Assembly (NCBI GenBank): GCA_002070605.1 | Contig: MWDO01000011.1 | Coordinates: forward strand, 1-59,732 | DNA from: Spirochaetes bacterium ADurb.Bin133 | Lineage (GTDB): Bacteria; Spirochaetota; GWE2-31-10; MWDO01 | DNA length: 59,732 bases | Reading direction: 5' to 3' | Shown: positions 1-10,470 of the stretch, one piece after another | Position numbering within the stretch: the stretch's first letter is position 1 | How the letters are laid out: each line of letters starts with the position of its first letter | The notes under the pieces: model-generated | Databases searched by the model: none | What the model saw: the letters and a program-made list of their open reading frames with translations, nothing else | What the model was told of the DNA's origin: nothing | Position numbers and translations under genes: made by a program

Positions 1-97
1 TGAGGCTGTATTTATAGACGATAGATTAAAATGTTAAAAAAAAACAAAGATTATCGTTGACTTTTACCATAGATGTGTCAATTTCCATTTCTACGCT

Positions 98-126
98 AAA
101 AAAAAGACTTCGCAAAAAGCGAAGCC
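98..126 (-). terminator. Rho-independent terminator of groEL
   Basis: Read on the minus strand, the RNA forms a stem GGCUUCGC / GCGAAGUC (plus coordinates 119-126 with 106-113, one G-U pair) around an A/U loop. A run of U follows at 98-105. It lies about 25 bases after the groEL stop codon, so it should end that transcript. Confidence 0.85.
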
Positions 127-150
127 TTTCTCATAAACCAAAACTCTAGA

Positions 151-1806
<1,656 letters not shown>

Positions 1807-1837
1807 TTATTGATTTTTTTAAAATATGAATTATTTT

Positions 1838-1867
1838 AATATAGAGAAATTAATAAAATTTTGTCAA
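1838..1867 (-). promoter_or_regulatory. Probable sigma70-type promoter of groEL
   Basis: On the minus strand TTGACA (1862-1867) is separated by 18 bases from TATATT (1838-1843), about 50 bases before the groEL start codon. It sits in the 121-base gap between tex and groEL, and no CIRCE-like dyad overlaps it. Confidence 0.6.
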
Positions 1868-1906
1868 ATAGGCAAATACTTTTTTAAAATTTTACTATTT
1901 TTCATT

Positions 1907-4069
1907 CTATACTATATAATCCCTATAATTAAATTTCTTTTTCTGTATAGAATTCTCCTTTAACGAGAGAGAAATTCTTTTTCTAACATTATCTATCTCT
2001 ATAATCGAAAATTCCTTTACGTCGCCCACTTTCAAAACCTCCTGAGGATTCTTGATAAATTTTGAACTCATTTGAGATACGTGTATCAACGCGGTCTCTT
2101 TGATCCCGATGTCGATAAACGCCCCAAAATCGACGACATTCTTAACCTTGCCGGTAACTTTCATACCGCTTTTCAGATCCTCAAATTTTACTACCCCTTT
2201 TTGCAATATCGGCGGCGGGAAATCTTCTCTCGGATCTCTGTTCGGCTTCTTTATCTCGTCGACAATATCCCTTACGGTAGATTCTCCGACGTCGTATTTC
2301 CTTTCCAAATCCAAAATAACCCGACTTGTTAACTCCTTACCGGTCTTTAATAAATTGTAAATTTCTGTCGCAATTTCATAGTTTTCGGGGTGCACCCAAG
2401 TATTATCCAGCGGATTATCGCTTTCCGGAATTTTTATGAATCCCGCCGCCTGCTCAAAAACTTTCTCCCCTATGCCGGCTACCTTTTTTAGTTCGTCTCT
2501 GGTTTTGATAATTCCCCTATCGTCTCTGTATTCAATAATATTCTTCGCGACAGACGTCGTTATACCCGAAACATATCTGAGCAACGAATACGACGCCGTA
2601 TTGATATTAACCCCTACGTTGTTTACTACAGACTCCACCACCTCGTCCAAACTGTTTGAAAGCGCCGTCTGATTAACATCGTGTTGATACAAACCGACGC
2701 CGATCGATTTTGGATCTATCTTGACAAGTTCGGATAAAGGATCTTGAAGCCTTCTCCCGATAGATATAGCTCCTCTAATGGTCAAATCAAGATCGGGAAA
2801 TTCGTCGCGGGCGACGTCCGAAGCCGAATATACCGACGCCCCATCCTCGCTTACTATCGTGTACTGAACGGGTAGGGAATAATCGCTAATCGCCTCGGCT
2901 ACAACTTGCTGGACTTCATGCGAACCCGTACCGTTGCCGACGGCTATCAGTTCTACGCTATGTTTCTTAGCGTATTCCGCGATGAGCTTCTTTGATTCGG
3001 CTACCCTATCCTGACGTATCATAAAATACTCTAGAAATTTACCTGTTTCAGATATGCAAACTATTTTTGTACCGGTTCTGACCCCCGGATCTATCCCCAT
3101 AACTCTGGTCTTCTTTATCGGGGGTTGCATAAGAAGATTTCGTAAATTCTCGGCGAATATCGAAATACCGTGTTTATCGGCGCTCTCTGAAAAATCCGTT
3201 CTGATTTCCCGCAAAACCGCCGGGACTAAAAGACGCTTCAATCCGTCCAAAACCGCTCTTTTGTGATAATCGTTCGCCGTTTTGATATTTCTAAGGAGAG
3301 TTTCATTTACGGCGTCCAAATCGTAATCTACGGCTACGTCTAACTCCTCCTCCTTTTCGCCTCTATTTATAGCCAAAACTCTATGCGGCTTTACCGTTTT
3401 AAGCGGCTCTTTATAGTCGTAATACATTTTATACACGCTGGACTCTTCCTCTTTCTTCCCCTTAACGACTAAAAATCCGTTTTCATAAATAAAAAGTTTT
3501 ACCAATTTTCTGTTTTCTACATCGCGGGCTATCTTTTCGGCGATAATATCCATAGCGCCTTGCAGAGCCTCTTCCGCGCTATTAACCTCCTTTTCGGCGG
3601 ATATATAGCCGGCGGCAAATTTTTCAACGTCGCTCTCTTTTTCCATTAGATTTGCCAACTCTTCAAGACCCCGCTCGATAGCGATCATTCCTCTGGTCTT
3701 CCTCTTCTTTTTATATGGCGCGTACAGATCCTCAAGCTCCATATAAGTTTCGCTCTTTTGAATGTTGAAGTAAAGCTCGTCGGTAAGTTTCCCCTGAGTA
3801 AAAAGCGCCTTTATTATCTCTATTCTTCTGGTTTCAATATTTTCAAGACTTATCATCTTGTGAAAAATATCCCTAACCTCAACCTCGTCCAAATTGCCCG
3901 TCGCCTCCTTTCTATATCGCGATATAAACGGAATAGTGCTCCCCTCTTTTGACAACTTAACGGTAGGTCTTACTTTAAAAGCCGGAATATTTAATTCGGT
4001 TGAAATTTTATTGATAATGTCTTCCTGATTTATAGCTAAACTATTTATAAACTCTTCGGTAAACGCCAT
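1907..4069 (-). CDS. tex: Tex-family RNA-binding transcription accessory protein
   Basis: Tex proteins are conserved cytoplasmic nucleic-acid-binding factors linked to transcription. The 720-residue product shows the full order: N-terminal helical Tex domain, YqgF/RuvC-like domain (VMGIDPGVRTGTK near residue 325), tandem helix-hairpin-helix segment (VSGITTSVAKNII and VAGIGEKVFEQ) and a C-terminal S1 domain (GMKVTGKVKNVVDFGAFIDIG). The reading frame is open to 4153, but I chose the ATG at 4069: GAGGT precedes it and a good promoter (TTGACA/AATAAT) lies between 4153 and 4069, which would leave the upstream extension untranslated. It is followed on the same strand by groEL. Confidence 0.96.
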   Translation of the reverse strand: MAFTEEFINSLAINQEDIINKISTELNIPAFKVRPTVKLSKEGSTIPFISRYRKEATGNLDEVEVRDIFHKMISLENIETRRIEIIKALFTQGKLTDELYFNIQKSETYMELEDLYAPYKKKRKTRGMIAIERGLEELANLMEKESDVEKFAAGYISAEKEVNSAEEALQGAMDIIAEKIARDVENRKLVKLFIYENGFLVVKGKKEEESSVYKMYYDYKEPLKTVKPHRVLAINRGEKEEELDVAVDYDLDAVNETLLRNIKTANDYHKRAVLDGLKRLLVPAVLREIRTDFSESADKHGISIFAENLRNLLMQPPIKKTRVMGIDPGVRTGTKIVCISETGKFLEYFMIRQDRVAESKKLIAEYAKKHSVELIAVGNGTGSHEVQQVVAEAISDYSLPVQYTIVSEDGASVYSASDVARDEFPDLDLTIRGAISIGRRLQDPLSELVKIDPKSIGVGLYQHDVNQTALSNSLDEVVESVVNNVGVNINTASYSLLRYVSGITTSVAKNIIEYRDDRGIIKTRDELKKVAGIGEKVFEQAAGFIKIPESDNPLDNTWVHPENYEIATEIYNLLKTGKELTSRVILDLERKYDVGESTVRDIVDEIKKPNRDPREDFPPPILQKGVVKFEDLKSGMKVTGKVKNVVDFGAFIDIGIKETALIHVSQMSSKFIKNPQEVLKVGDVKEFSIIEIDNVRKRISLSLKENSIQKKKFNYRDYIV

Positions 4070-4124
4070 AGAATAACCTCTATAAAAAACATTGTAAACG
4101 CGATCTTTTAGACGCGACAGGCGC

Positions 4125-4153
4125 ATTATTACTCTAAATATATTACTTGTCAA
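4125..4153 (-). promoter_or_regulatory. Probable promoter of tex
   Basis: On the minus strand TTGACA (4148-4153) and AATAAT (4125-4130) are 17 bases apart. Initiation would fall near 4118 and give a leader of about 50 bases to the ATG at 4069. This supports the internal start for tex. Confidence 0.6.
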
Positions 4154-4167
4154 ATAAATTTACCAAA

Positions 4168-4331
4168 TTTGTAACTCGGCGTTTTTGAAAAATGACGCAT
4201 ATGGCGTTAAAAATAAATTGACGCATATGATACATAGAATTCTTGGGAAATAGAAAATGACGCATATGAAACAAATATTTTTAATCGGTAAATTATTTGT
4301 TATTTCCCAAAAAAAACTGACGGGATACAAT
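4168..4331. repeat. MITE-like element 1 (GACRCATATG array with inverted ends)
   Basis: The element lies in the divergent gap between tex and the HAD gene. Its right end, TTTCCCAAAAAAAACTGACGGG (given here as TTTCCC, then A8, then CTGACGGG), is the inverse of the family left end. The left end at 4168-4190 (GTAACTCGGCGTTTTTGAAA) is decayed. Inside are three copies of GACGCATATG starting at 4194, 4220 and 4259. It contains no convincing gene; open frames across it have no ribosome site or protein-like composition. It is the least conserved complete member of the family. Confidence 0.7.
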
Positions 4332-4383
4332 AAAGTAACCGGACGCAATGCGAAGCTATATCTCGGTTTGATAATTAGCATAT

Positions 4384-4405
4384 TCAAAACGGGAATTCCC
4401 GTTTT
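4384..4405. repeat. CGGGAATTCCCG palindrome (family copy a)
   Basis: AAAACGGGAATTCCCGTTTT at 4386-4405 is a perfect 20-base dyad. It is preceded by the family left arm TTAGCATATTC at 4375-4385, but the matching right arm is lost and replaced by a T-run and unrelated sequence. It lies about 50 bases from element 1 and 86 bases upstream of the HAD gene start, in a divergent region where a terminator would not be expected. Confidence 0.85.
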
Positions 4406-4491
4406 TTTTCCTTCATATTTCAATAATCCAAATATTTTATTGAAATCTTCAAATAAATAAAATATACTCTGTTTATTTTTATGGATTTTTT

Positions 4492-5175
4492 ATGAATATA
4501 AACGCTGTAATTTTTGATTTTGACGGCACGCTAGTCGATAGCGAAGAAAACTACTATTTAGCCGATAAGAAACTCCTTTTAAAATACGGTATTAAGTTTA
4601 CCCAGGCTATGAAGAGAGAATTTATTGGAACCGGTAATTATGAAATGATGAAAAAAATAAGATTAAAATACGGCATAGATAAATCCGCCGAAGAACTAAC
4701 GCAAGAAAAAAATGATATTTATTTAAAAATTGCGCTTAACAACACAAAGGTTTACCCAAAAATGTTAGATTTTCTTAAAGGCGTAATCGAACTAAAATAT
4801 AAAGTAGCCGTTGCGTCGGGGTCGTCTCCAAATATTTTAAAAGAATTATTAAGTTCTACCGAATTAGCAAAATATTTTGAAATTGTCGTATCAAGCGAAG
4901 ACGCGCCTAAAGGGAAACCGGCTCCCGACATATTTCTAGAAGCAGCTAAACGATTAAAAGTCGATCCGTCAAAATGCTGCGCTGTCGAAGACTCAAAGTA
5001 CGGCGTTATATCCGCTAAATCGGCGGGTATGCTATGCATTAGCGTCCCTTATTTAACTACTCAGCCTCTCGACCCAAATTTTGAAAAATCCGATCTGCTT
5101 TTTAGAAAGGGTATGAAAGAGTTTGATCCTGAAAAAGCCTTGTTTTGGTTAAAAAACTATCCTATCTCTCCATAG
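4492..5175 (+). CDS. HAD-superfamily hydrolase, beta-phosphoglucomutase-like
   Basis: The 227-residue product is a cytoplasmic HAD phosphatase/phosphomutase. Motif I FDFDGTLVDSEE gives the nucleophile and acid Asp (D9, D11). Motif II is ASGSS, motif III Lys is in KGKPAPDIF, and motif IV is CAVEDSKYGVISAKSAGM. The helical cap between motifs I and II is of the C1 type seen in beta-phosphoglucomutase, 2-deoxyglucose-6-phosphatase and phosphoglycolate phosphatase, so the substrate is probably a small sugar phosphate that I cannot name. The ribosome site is weak. Its last 14 bases overlap the convergent AlkD-type gene. Confidence 0.9.
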   Translation: MNINAVIFDFDGTLVDSEENYYLADKKLLLKYGIKFTQAMKREFIGTGNYEMMKKIRLKYGIDKSAEELTQEKNDIYLKIALNNTKVYPKMLDFLKGVIELKYKVAVASGSSPNILKELLSSTELAKYFEIVVSSEDAPKGKPAPDIFLEAAKRLKVDPSKCCAVEDSKYGVISAKSAGMLCISVPYLTTQPLDPNFEKSDLLFRKGMKEFDPEKALFWLKNYPISP

Positions 5176-5869
5176 CTTTAATTTTTAACTCTTTCGGCAT
5201 CTTTTCTATGGCATATCTTAGGGCTGTTCTCGGCATCCTCGATTTGTTTTTTAAAACATAGTTGAAAACGTCTTGTTCATGAGTCGCAGAAGCTACTTTC
5301 AACATCCAACCGTACCCTTTCTGAACCATATCTTCATTATCCAATAACAATATATCTGATATTTCTAGTATTTCATTCAAAAACATTCCCTTTTTAGCCG
5401 GAACTATTAAAGATACCGCCGAAGCTCTCCTTACCCAACGATTGCTCGAAGTAGCCCATTTTTTTAATTCGCTCAAATATGCAGGATACGACTCGATAAA
5501 AGCCCCAATTGAATGATTGCAAAAAGTATCGCAAGAAGCCCAATTATTAATATAAGCGCCTACCCACCTCTCGAATGTTTTAAAATCCTCAGGTTTATAA
5601 TCCCTCCTCAATCTATAACTCCACTCGCTTGCTATAAACGTTTCTTCTAAAAAGCCCGAACGCCACATCTCCTCGCATAATTTGAATATTTCAATTTTTT
5701 CAAGATTTTTGAGCAGTTTAAAATTTTCAGAACCTATTTTCTTAACTGTCGCGGCCTTTACGCCATAACTTTTAATATTTTCTTTAAAAAACCGCCTACT
5801 ACTCTCCCTGACGCTTTCTAAAGCGCTCTCGGACAACTCCCGTCTAATCTTTATAATAATTTCAATCAT
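5162..5869 (-). CDS. DNA alkylation repair glycosylase, AlkD-like HEAT-repeat family
   Basis: The family (PF08713) excises cationic alkylated bases such as N3- and N7-alkylpurines using a scaffold of HEAT-like helical repeats. The 235-residue product has the family hallmarks NNWASCDTFCNH, NRWVRRASAVSLI, EDMVQKGYGWMLK and MPRTALRYAIEKMP. The Trp/Asp of the first motif and the Trp of the third match residues that contact the lesion in AlkD. I chose the ATG at 5869 because GGGGGAG precedes it; the frame extends to 5917 without a better site. It overlaps the 3' end of the HAD gene by 14 bases tail to tail. Confidence 0.88.
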   Translation of the reverse strand: MIEIIIKIRRELSESALESVRESSRRFFKENIKSYGVKAATVKKIGSENFKLLKNLEKIEIFKLCEEMWRSGFLEETFIASEWSYRLRRDYKPEDFKTFERWVGAYINNWASCDTFCNHSIGAFIESYPAYLSELKKWATSSNRWVRRASAVSLIVPAKKGMFLNEILEISDILLLDNEDMVQKGYGWMLKVASATHEQDVFNYVLKNKSRMPRTALRYAIEKMPKELKIKAMER

Positions 5870-5924
5870 TTCACACTCCCCCGCGCGTATTCTATCATAT
5901 TTATTTAAGGAATTCAATTTATTA

Positions 5925-5946
5925 AAAAACGGGAATTCCCGTTTTT
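5925..5946. repeat. CGGGAATTCCCG palindrome (family copy b)
   Basis: A perfect 22-base dyad (core CGGGAATTCCCG with A5/T5 arms) lies between the divergent AlkD-type gene and the small gene at 6047. It lacks the longer TTAGCATATTC arms seen in other copies. Confidence 0.85.
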
Positions 5947-6046
5947 AGTTCGAGAAAATATTTTAAAAATTATTATTCTTTTGTAAATCAAAATCAAAAA
6001 TAAATTGTTAATTATATATAAAGAAAAAAAAATAACGAGGTAAATT

Positions 6047-6601
6047 ATGAAATACGATTTTTCTATAGTAATTGGAAAAAACATCAAAGAAAAAGCGGAG
6101 TTGTGCCAAAAATACTTTAATTCCAAGAGAACGTCCACAATTATCGCTAGGATTCTAAATCTTATGTATCCATACTTAAAAAATTATTATTCAATGATTA
6201 AAGACGCTATTCCCGTATATGAAAAAATATCATGGGATAAAAAAATACACATTTGTATAGATTATAAGGTTTATCTTTTATTAAAAAAAATATACGACGA
6301 CTCAAACGGTTATAGCATGGCCTATATAATCAGAAGAATTATAGACTATTTTGTTGAAAACATCGATAAATATAAGGATATAACCAGTTTTATTTCATAT
6401 TTAGATACAAAGCGTAAATCTAAAGCGCATAAAACAAAATTAAAACAATGCGACGTATGGAAAATAATGAAAACCAATGGATTGAAAAAAATGGGGCGGT
6501 TGATATTTAATAATGAAAAACGGGAATTCCCTCTAAACCGACCATATATCGCAGTAAAATACAACGAGTTCTTCCGCCCAATCGAATTTTTACGCTATTG
6601 A
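6047..6601 (+). CDS. Small protein with two ribbon-helix-helix-like segments, function unknown
   Basis: I do not recognise this 184-residue gene. A clear GAGGT site precedes the ATG. Two stretches have the pattern strand-helix-helix of ribbon-helix-helix DNA-binding folds: about residues 3-45 (YDFSIVIG, then TSTIIARILNLMYPYL) and about 65-107 (KIHICIDYKVYLLLKK, then SMAYIIRRIIDYFVENI). The C-terminal third is basic. It is noticeably richer in A and T than its neighbours. Its coding sequence carries a GGGAATTCCC palindrome at 6522-6531 (residues KREFP), and another palindrome lies just upstream, so the gene is bracketed by repeat copies. A transferred or lineage-specific regulator is possible. 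Confidence 0.6.
   Translation: MKYDFSIVIGKNIKEKAELCQKYFNSKRTSTIIARILNLMYPYLKNYYSMIKDAIPVYEKISWDKKIHICIDYKVYLLLKKIYDDSNGYSMAYIIRRIIDYFVENIDKYKDITSFISYLDTKRKSKAHKTKLKQCDVWKIMKTNGLKKMGRLIFNNEKREFPLNRPYIAVKYNEFFRPIEFLRY
6516..6532. repeat. GGGAATTCCC palindrome inside a coding region
   Basis: The sequence AAAAACGGGAATTCCCT falls within the gene at 6047-6601 and is read in frame as CGG GAA TTC CCT. The core matches the intergenic palindrome family, but only the left A-rich arm is kept. Confidence 0.7.
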
Positions 6602-6627
6602 GATTGCGCGTTTTTGTTAATAATAAT

Positions 6628-6655
6628 TTGACTTTTTTTATAATTCTATTAGAAT
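6628..6655 (+). promoter_or_regulatory. Probable promoter of the FapA gene
   Basis: TTGACT (6628-6633) and TAGAAT (6650-6655) are 16 bases apart, 33 bases before the ATG at 6688. Confidence 0.5.
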
Positions 6656-6687
6656 AATTGTATTCTTTATATAAACAAAGGCAGTTC

Positions 6688-8496
6688 ATGAATAACAAGA
6701 AGGAAGTAATAATTGTCGCGCCAAGCTTAGACGAAGCTATTATTAAGGGCAGTACTTTCTTAAAAATCGACAAATCTCTTTTGACTTACAAAATTTTAGA
6801 GAGTTCTCAAGACTTTATCAAGGTAAAATTTTTTTTAAAAAAAACTCCAGAGTCTGATAAGTTCTCTTTATTAGAAAATATTGACGGCTATTTCAAGATT
6901 AATTATATAGACGGGGCCGCTTATCTTACCGTTTATCCGCCAAAAGGCTCGGGTAAGCCCGTATACAGCGAGGAAGTTTTAAATAGAATGAAACTTCTTA
7001 ATATTAAGTGGATATCAAATTTATACATTAAAGATATTATCGACAGAGCGACGGGAATTCCCGAAAAATTAACAGATTGGCCTGAAGGCGCCGATTTCCG
7101 CGCGACAATTGTCGTAAAGATCGGCGACGATAAAATGAGCGCGTCTATCTCTATTATTCCGCCTAAAAAGGGGGGATACGAGATCAAGGAGGGGGACGTT
7201 TTTTCTTCGTTAAAAGAGAGAAATATAGTATTCGGTATAGACGAGGAGGCGATAAAAAATATTATTAAAAACAGAGAGTATAACAGCGAGTTTGTCGTCG
7301 TACGCGGAATCGAGCCTATAAATCCTAAGCCTGAAAATTTGATTTATAACTTTGATCCGAATCCCGGCAAGCCGTTTTTACTGGATGAATACGATAGAAT
7401 AAATTTAAAAGAGCTTAATTTTATCCAAAACGTTAAAAAAGGGGACGTTCTTGCGGAGGTTAAAGACTCTCAGGCGGGACGGGACGGTATTAATATTTTC
7501 GGAGAGCCGATTCCGTTCGTTCAGGCGGAAAAATCGAAAATTTTAGTCGGCGAAAATGCGGAATACGACGAGCCTAACAAGACTATAATTTCGTTGATCG
7601 ACGGGCATGTAACGTTAAGATCCGGCATTATAACCGTATCTCCTATCGCTTCTTTTAGAAATGTCGATTATTCGACGGGAAATATTGATTTTGACGGAAG
7701 CGTCGTCATATCGGGAACTATTTCCGACGGTTTTACGGTAAAAGCTCGCGGTTCTATACAGGTTGGAGAGAGGATTGGTAAGATTAAATTAATCTCCGGA
7801 GCCGACGTGATATTAAAAGCGGGAATTAACGGTTCGAACGAAGGGAGTATTGAGTGCGAGGGGGATTTATATTCAAGATTCATCGAAAGTTCCAATATTA
7901 TATCCGGTTCTAATCTTCTCGTAGAGGAGTCTATAATGAATTCTCATTTGCAGGTGAAAAACAATATAATTCTTGTCGGAAAAAGGGCGGAATTAATCGG
8001 CGGCAAGACGGTTTTGGGCGGTAGTTTGCGTCTTAAAAAACTGGGAAGTTCTACGGAGTTAAAAACCGAAGTGATTATCGGCATAGATCCCATAAAATTC
8101 CGTCTTATCGACAAGCTTAAGAGCGAATTAGCTGAAAAAAAGGATACGCTTATAAAGTTAAACGAGACAAAAAATGAAACCGAGAAAGATTTAAAGTCAA
8201 ATTGGAATAGTAAAGAAAATGTTGAAAAACTTAATAAAATTATCATAATTGTTGAAAGATATAAAGACGATATAGAGAATATGGAAAGGGAACTTCAAGA
8301 AGCCAAAAACCTTCTTTATCCGGCAAACAATAGATACGTCATTGTCGAATATACTTTATTTAGCGGAGTAACGATCTTTTATGGAAAAGTCGAATATAAT
8401 ACCGGTTTAATAAACGCTAATAAAATTGTTTTAAAATGTATAAACAATCAAATAATCGAAAGCGGTTTTAATTACAAAGAAATTTATCGCATATAA
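6688..8496 (+). CDS. Jag_N and FapA (DUF342) domain protein
   Basis: The 602-residue cytoplasmic product begins with a Jag_N-like domain (KEVIIVAPSLDEAIIKG, about residues 1-50), as in many FapA proteins. A FapA N-terminal region follows. The centre is a right-handed parallel-beta stretch of short hydrophobic/Gly repeats (about 340-470: FDGSVVISGTISDGFTVKA, ADVILKAGI). The C-terminus has a Lys/Glu-rich coiled coil (about 475-545) and a short final beta region. The family's role is not firmly known; polymer or surface-associated functions are proposed. The ATG at 6688 follows AAAGG; a frame start at 6658 lacks a site. Two palindromes lie in the coding sequence (7052-7063 and 7103-7114), 40 bases apart. 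Confidence 0.85.
   Translation: MNNKKEVIIVAPSLDEAIIKGSTFLKIDKSLLTYKILESSQDFIKVKFFLKKTPESDKFSLLENIDGYFKINYIDGAAYLTVYPPKGSGKPVYSEEVLNRMKLLNIKWISNLYIKDIIDRATGIPEKLTDWPEGADFRATIVVKIGDDKMSASISIIPPKKGGYEIKEGDVFSSLKERNIVFGIDEEAIKNIIKNREYNSEFVVVRGIEPINPKPENLIYNFDPNPGKPFLLDEYDRINLKELNFIQNVKKGDVLAEVKDSQAGRDGINIFGEPIPFVQAEKSKILVGENAEYDEPNKTIISLIDGHVTLRSGIITVSPIASFRNVDYSTGNIDFDGSVVISGTISDGFTVKARGSIQVGERIGKIKLISGADVILKAGINGSNEGSIECEGDLYSRFIESSNIISGSNLLVEESIMNSHLQVKNNIILVGKRAELIGGKTVLGGSLRLKKLGSSTELKTEVIIGIDPIKFRLIDKLKSELAEKKDTLIKLNETKNETEKDLKSNWNSKENVEKLNKIIIIVERYKDDIENMERELQEAKNLLYPANNRYVIVEYTLFSGVTIFYGKVEYNTGLINANKIVLKCINNQIIESGFNYKEIYRI
7052..7063. repeat. CGGGAATTCCCG palindrome inside the FapA gene
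   Basis: A perfect 12-base dyad is read as ACG GGA ATT CCC GAA (TGIPE), a different frame from the copies at 6522 and 22183. Confidence 0.75.
7103..7114. repeat. CGACAATTGTCG palindrome inside the FapA gene
   Basis: A perfect 12-base dyad is read as GCG ACA ATT GTC GTA (ATIVV). The same 12-mer occurs at 42164-42175 between genes and at 42462-42473 inside another gene. Confidence 0.7.
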
Positions 8497-8535
8497 TTAT
8501 TGATTTTAATAGTTTTGCGCGCTTTGGAGGATTAT

Positions 8536-10470
8536 ATGAAAAGAGTTTTAGGCAAGATATATTGGTTTTTAGACCAATTGCCGACGTTAAAAGAAAATAA
8601 TATTATCGACGACGCTACGGAGAATAGAATTACAGAATATTACCGCCGGCAAATAGATATAATTAAAAAGCAAAATGATGAAAAAAACAAAAACAGAGGA
8701 TTTAGAGCGGTTATTGTTATTTTAAGTATAATTTCATCAATTTTTACATCCGGAGGCGTAATCTTATTAGTCGCTTACAATTGGCGCGCAATACCGAGAA
8801 GCGTAAAAACTTTTTTTGCATTTCTGATTTTACTAGCGCTGCAGATTTTATCTTTGTATTTTACCTCTCTACGAAAAGAGCGAATAACTAAGGGCTTATC
8901 TGAAGGGCTTGGGTTGTTATGGGCGGTTATATTTGGCGGAATGGTCGCGTTTATCGGTCAGATTTATAAGTTGCCGTCTAATTTTGGCAATTTTATGCTA
9001 ATTTGGGCGTTATCTACCCTTTTAATCTCATATATATTCAGATCGCTCTCGTCATTTACTCTATTTCTTGTAATGATCGTAGTTCATACTATCTATTCGC
9101 AATCGACGGAAGGGGTCGGAATACTATTTTACCCCCTATTTCTTTCTATTATTCCATTTTACGTAATGGAGGAGATAGAAAAAAACGTTCATCGAGCGCT
9201 TTACATAAAATATCTTCTTACGGCTGCTTTAGTCTCTACTCTCGGCGTAGCGCTGGAGAAAGCCGTACCCGGAATATGGATTCCCGTCTATTTTAACTTA
9301 TTTGTTCTGTTTTTTTTGGTTGGAAGTTTCTTGGAAAACAGGGAAGAAAATATTTTTTATTCTCCGTTTAAGATAGCCGGAACAGTCGGCTTATATGTAA
9401 TGGTCTTTTTACTGATCAATCCTAATTTCTGGAAAAATATCGGCTGGAATTTCTATCGAGCCGGCGGCGGATTTAACGAATACGCCTCGATATTTGATTA
9501 CGGCGCCGCCGTTATTTTAGTAACGCTTAACGTATATGTATTTATTAAGAAATTCTATCGTCCAAAAAAAATTACTCCCAATATATTCTTTTTTTCCGCA
9601 TCGGCGCTTGCCGTTACGTTTCTCTACCTCTTAGGCTCGTTTAATATTCTAGCCGCCGTAACCGTAAGCCGGATAGTATCGCTTATATTATTGATCGTTA
9701 CGGCGGGATATTTTTACGTCGGATGGAGAGAAGGAAGCAAATCTAGCGTTTTACAGAATTCTTTGATATTTTTTTTACTCCTACCCGTCGCGGTAAATTT
9801 TATAAAATCGGGGATGGATTCAGGCGACCGCTCCGGCATAATCTTTTTATCTCAGACGCTTCTATTTTCTTCATTATACTCTTTGGGAAAACTTTATGAA
9901 GACGAAAATCCGCTAAAAAGATTTGGCATTATTAAAAAAACGGGAATTCTCGGAATTTCCATCTTAGCGTATGCCGCTACCTTTTCAGGCGCCGTCGGAA
10001 AATTTGATTTTAAAGGATTCGGTTCAGTTTCTTTACCGGACGTAATACTGGAACAAATTTCTTTGATTCTCTTTATCGCGCTCTCTTTTTCTCCATACGT
10101 ATTTTTTATTAAGCAAAAAAAACTTTTTCATTATATAGCGCCGGCGTTTCCGATTATTATAATAATAATTTACTACTTGAATATAACGGGAGCCGGAAGT
10201 ATAGCGCCTAAAGCGCTCAAATGGATAATGAATCTCTATATCCTTGTATTTTGCTTATTTTCTTTTTACTTATCGTTTAAAGCGAATTCGATTCTTATAG
10301 CAAACAGTTCGGCGATTTTTCTTACAATCGCAATTTTATCAAGATTTTTCGACGAATCTATGGATATTCTCTCCAGAGGATTAGTTTTTACTTTTTGCGG
10401 AATATTTATTTTGATATTAAATATCGTACTTTCAAAAAGAAATAAAAAGAAACAGGAAGAAATAAAATGA
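8536..10470 (+). CDS. DUF2157-type polytopic membrane protein
   Basis: The product is an integral inner-membrane protein of 644 residues. A soluble helical N-terminus (about residues 1-65, with LKENNIIDDATENRI and YYRR) precedes roughly 18 hydrophobic segments, beginning with AVIVILSIISSIFTSGGVI and the conserved VAYNWRAIPRSVKTF, which is typical of DUF2157. The ATG at 8536 follows a perfect GGAGG at 8526-8530; the frame opens earlier without a site. It overlaps the next gene by four bases (ATGA), so the two are translationally coupled, and DUF2157 proteins are commonly paired with GDYXXLXY proteins. The biochemical role is unknown. A degenerate palindrome copy (ACGGGAATTCTCGG) lies at 9940-9953. 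Confidence 0.82.
   Translation: MKRVLGKIYWFLDQLPTLKENNIIDDATENRITEYYRRQIDIIKKQNDEKNKNRGFRAVIVILSIISSIFTSGGVILLVAYNWRAIPRSVKTFFAFLILLALQILSLYFTSLRKERITKGLSEGLGLLWAVIFGGMVAFIGQIYKLPSNFGNFMLIWALSTLLISYIFRSLSSFTLFLVMIVVHTIYSQSTEGVGILFYPLFLSIIPFYVMEEIEKNVHRALYIKYLLTAALVSTLGVALEKAVPGIWIPVYFNLFVLFFLVGSFLENREENIFYSPFKIAGTVGLYVMVFLLINPNFWKNIGWNFYRAGGGFNEYASIFDYGAAVILVTLNVYVFIKKFYRPKKITPNIFFFSASALAVTFLYLLGSFNILAAVTVSRIVSLILLIVTAGYFYVGWREGSKSSVLQNSLIFFLLLPVAVNFIKSGMDSGDRSGIIFLSQTLLFSSLYSLGKLYEDENPLKRFGIIKKTGILGISILAYAATFSGAVGKFDFKGFGSVSLPDVILEQISLILFIALSFSPYVFFIKQKKLFHYIAPAFPIIIIIIYYLNITGAGSIAPKALKWIMNLYILVFCLFSFYLSFKANSILIANSSAIFLTIAILSRFFDESMDILSRGLVFTFCGIFILILNIVLSKRNKKKQEEIK

Noticed and set aside
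4069-4153. N-terminal extension of Tex to the first ATG of the frame
   Set aside because: A promoter overlaps the proposed upstream start, and a GAGGT-preceded ATG at 4069 gives the normal family N-terminus.
4192-4268. CATATG motifs as start-codon contexts (the motif ends in ATG)
   Set aside because: No open frame of protein-like composition follows any of these ATGs, and the motif occurs in arrays without ribosome sites.
4160-4460. Open frames on both strands across the gap between tex and the HAD gene
   Set aside because: They run through MITE-like element 1 and the palindrome, lack ribosome sites and have low-complexity, non-protein-like composition.
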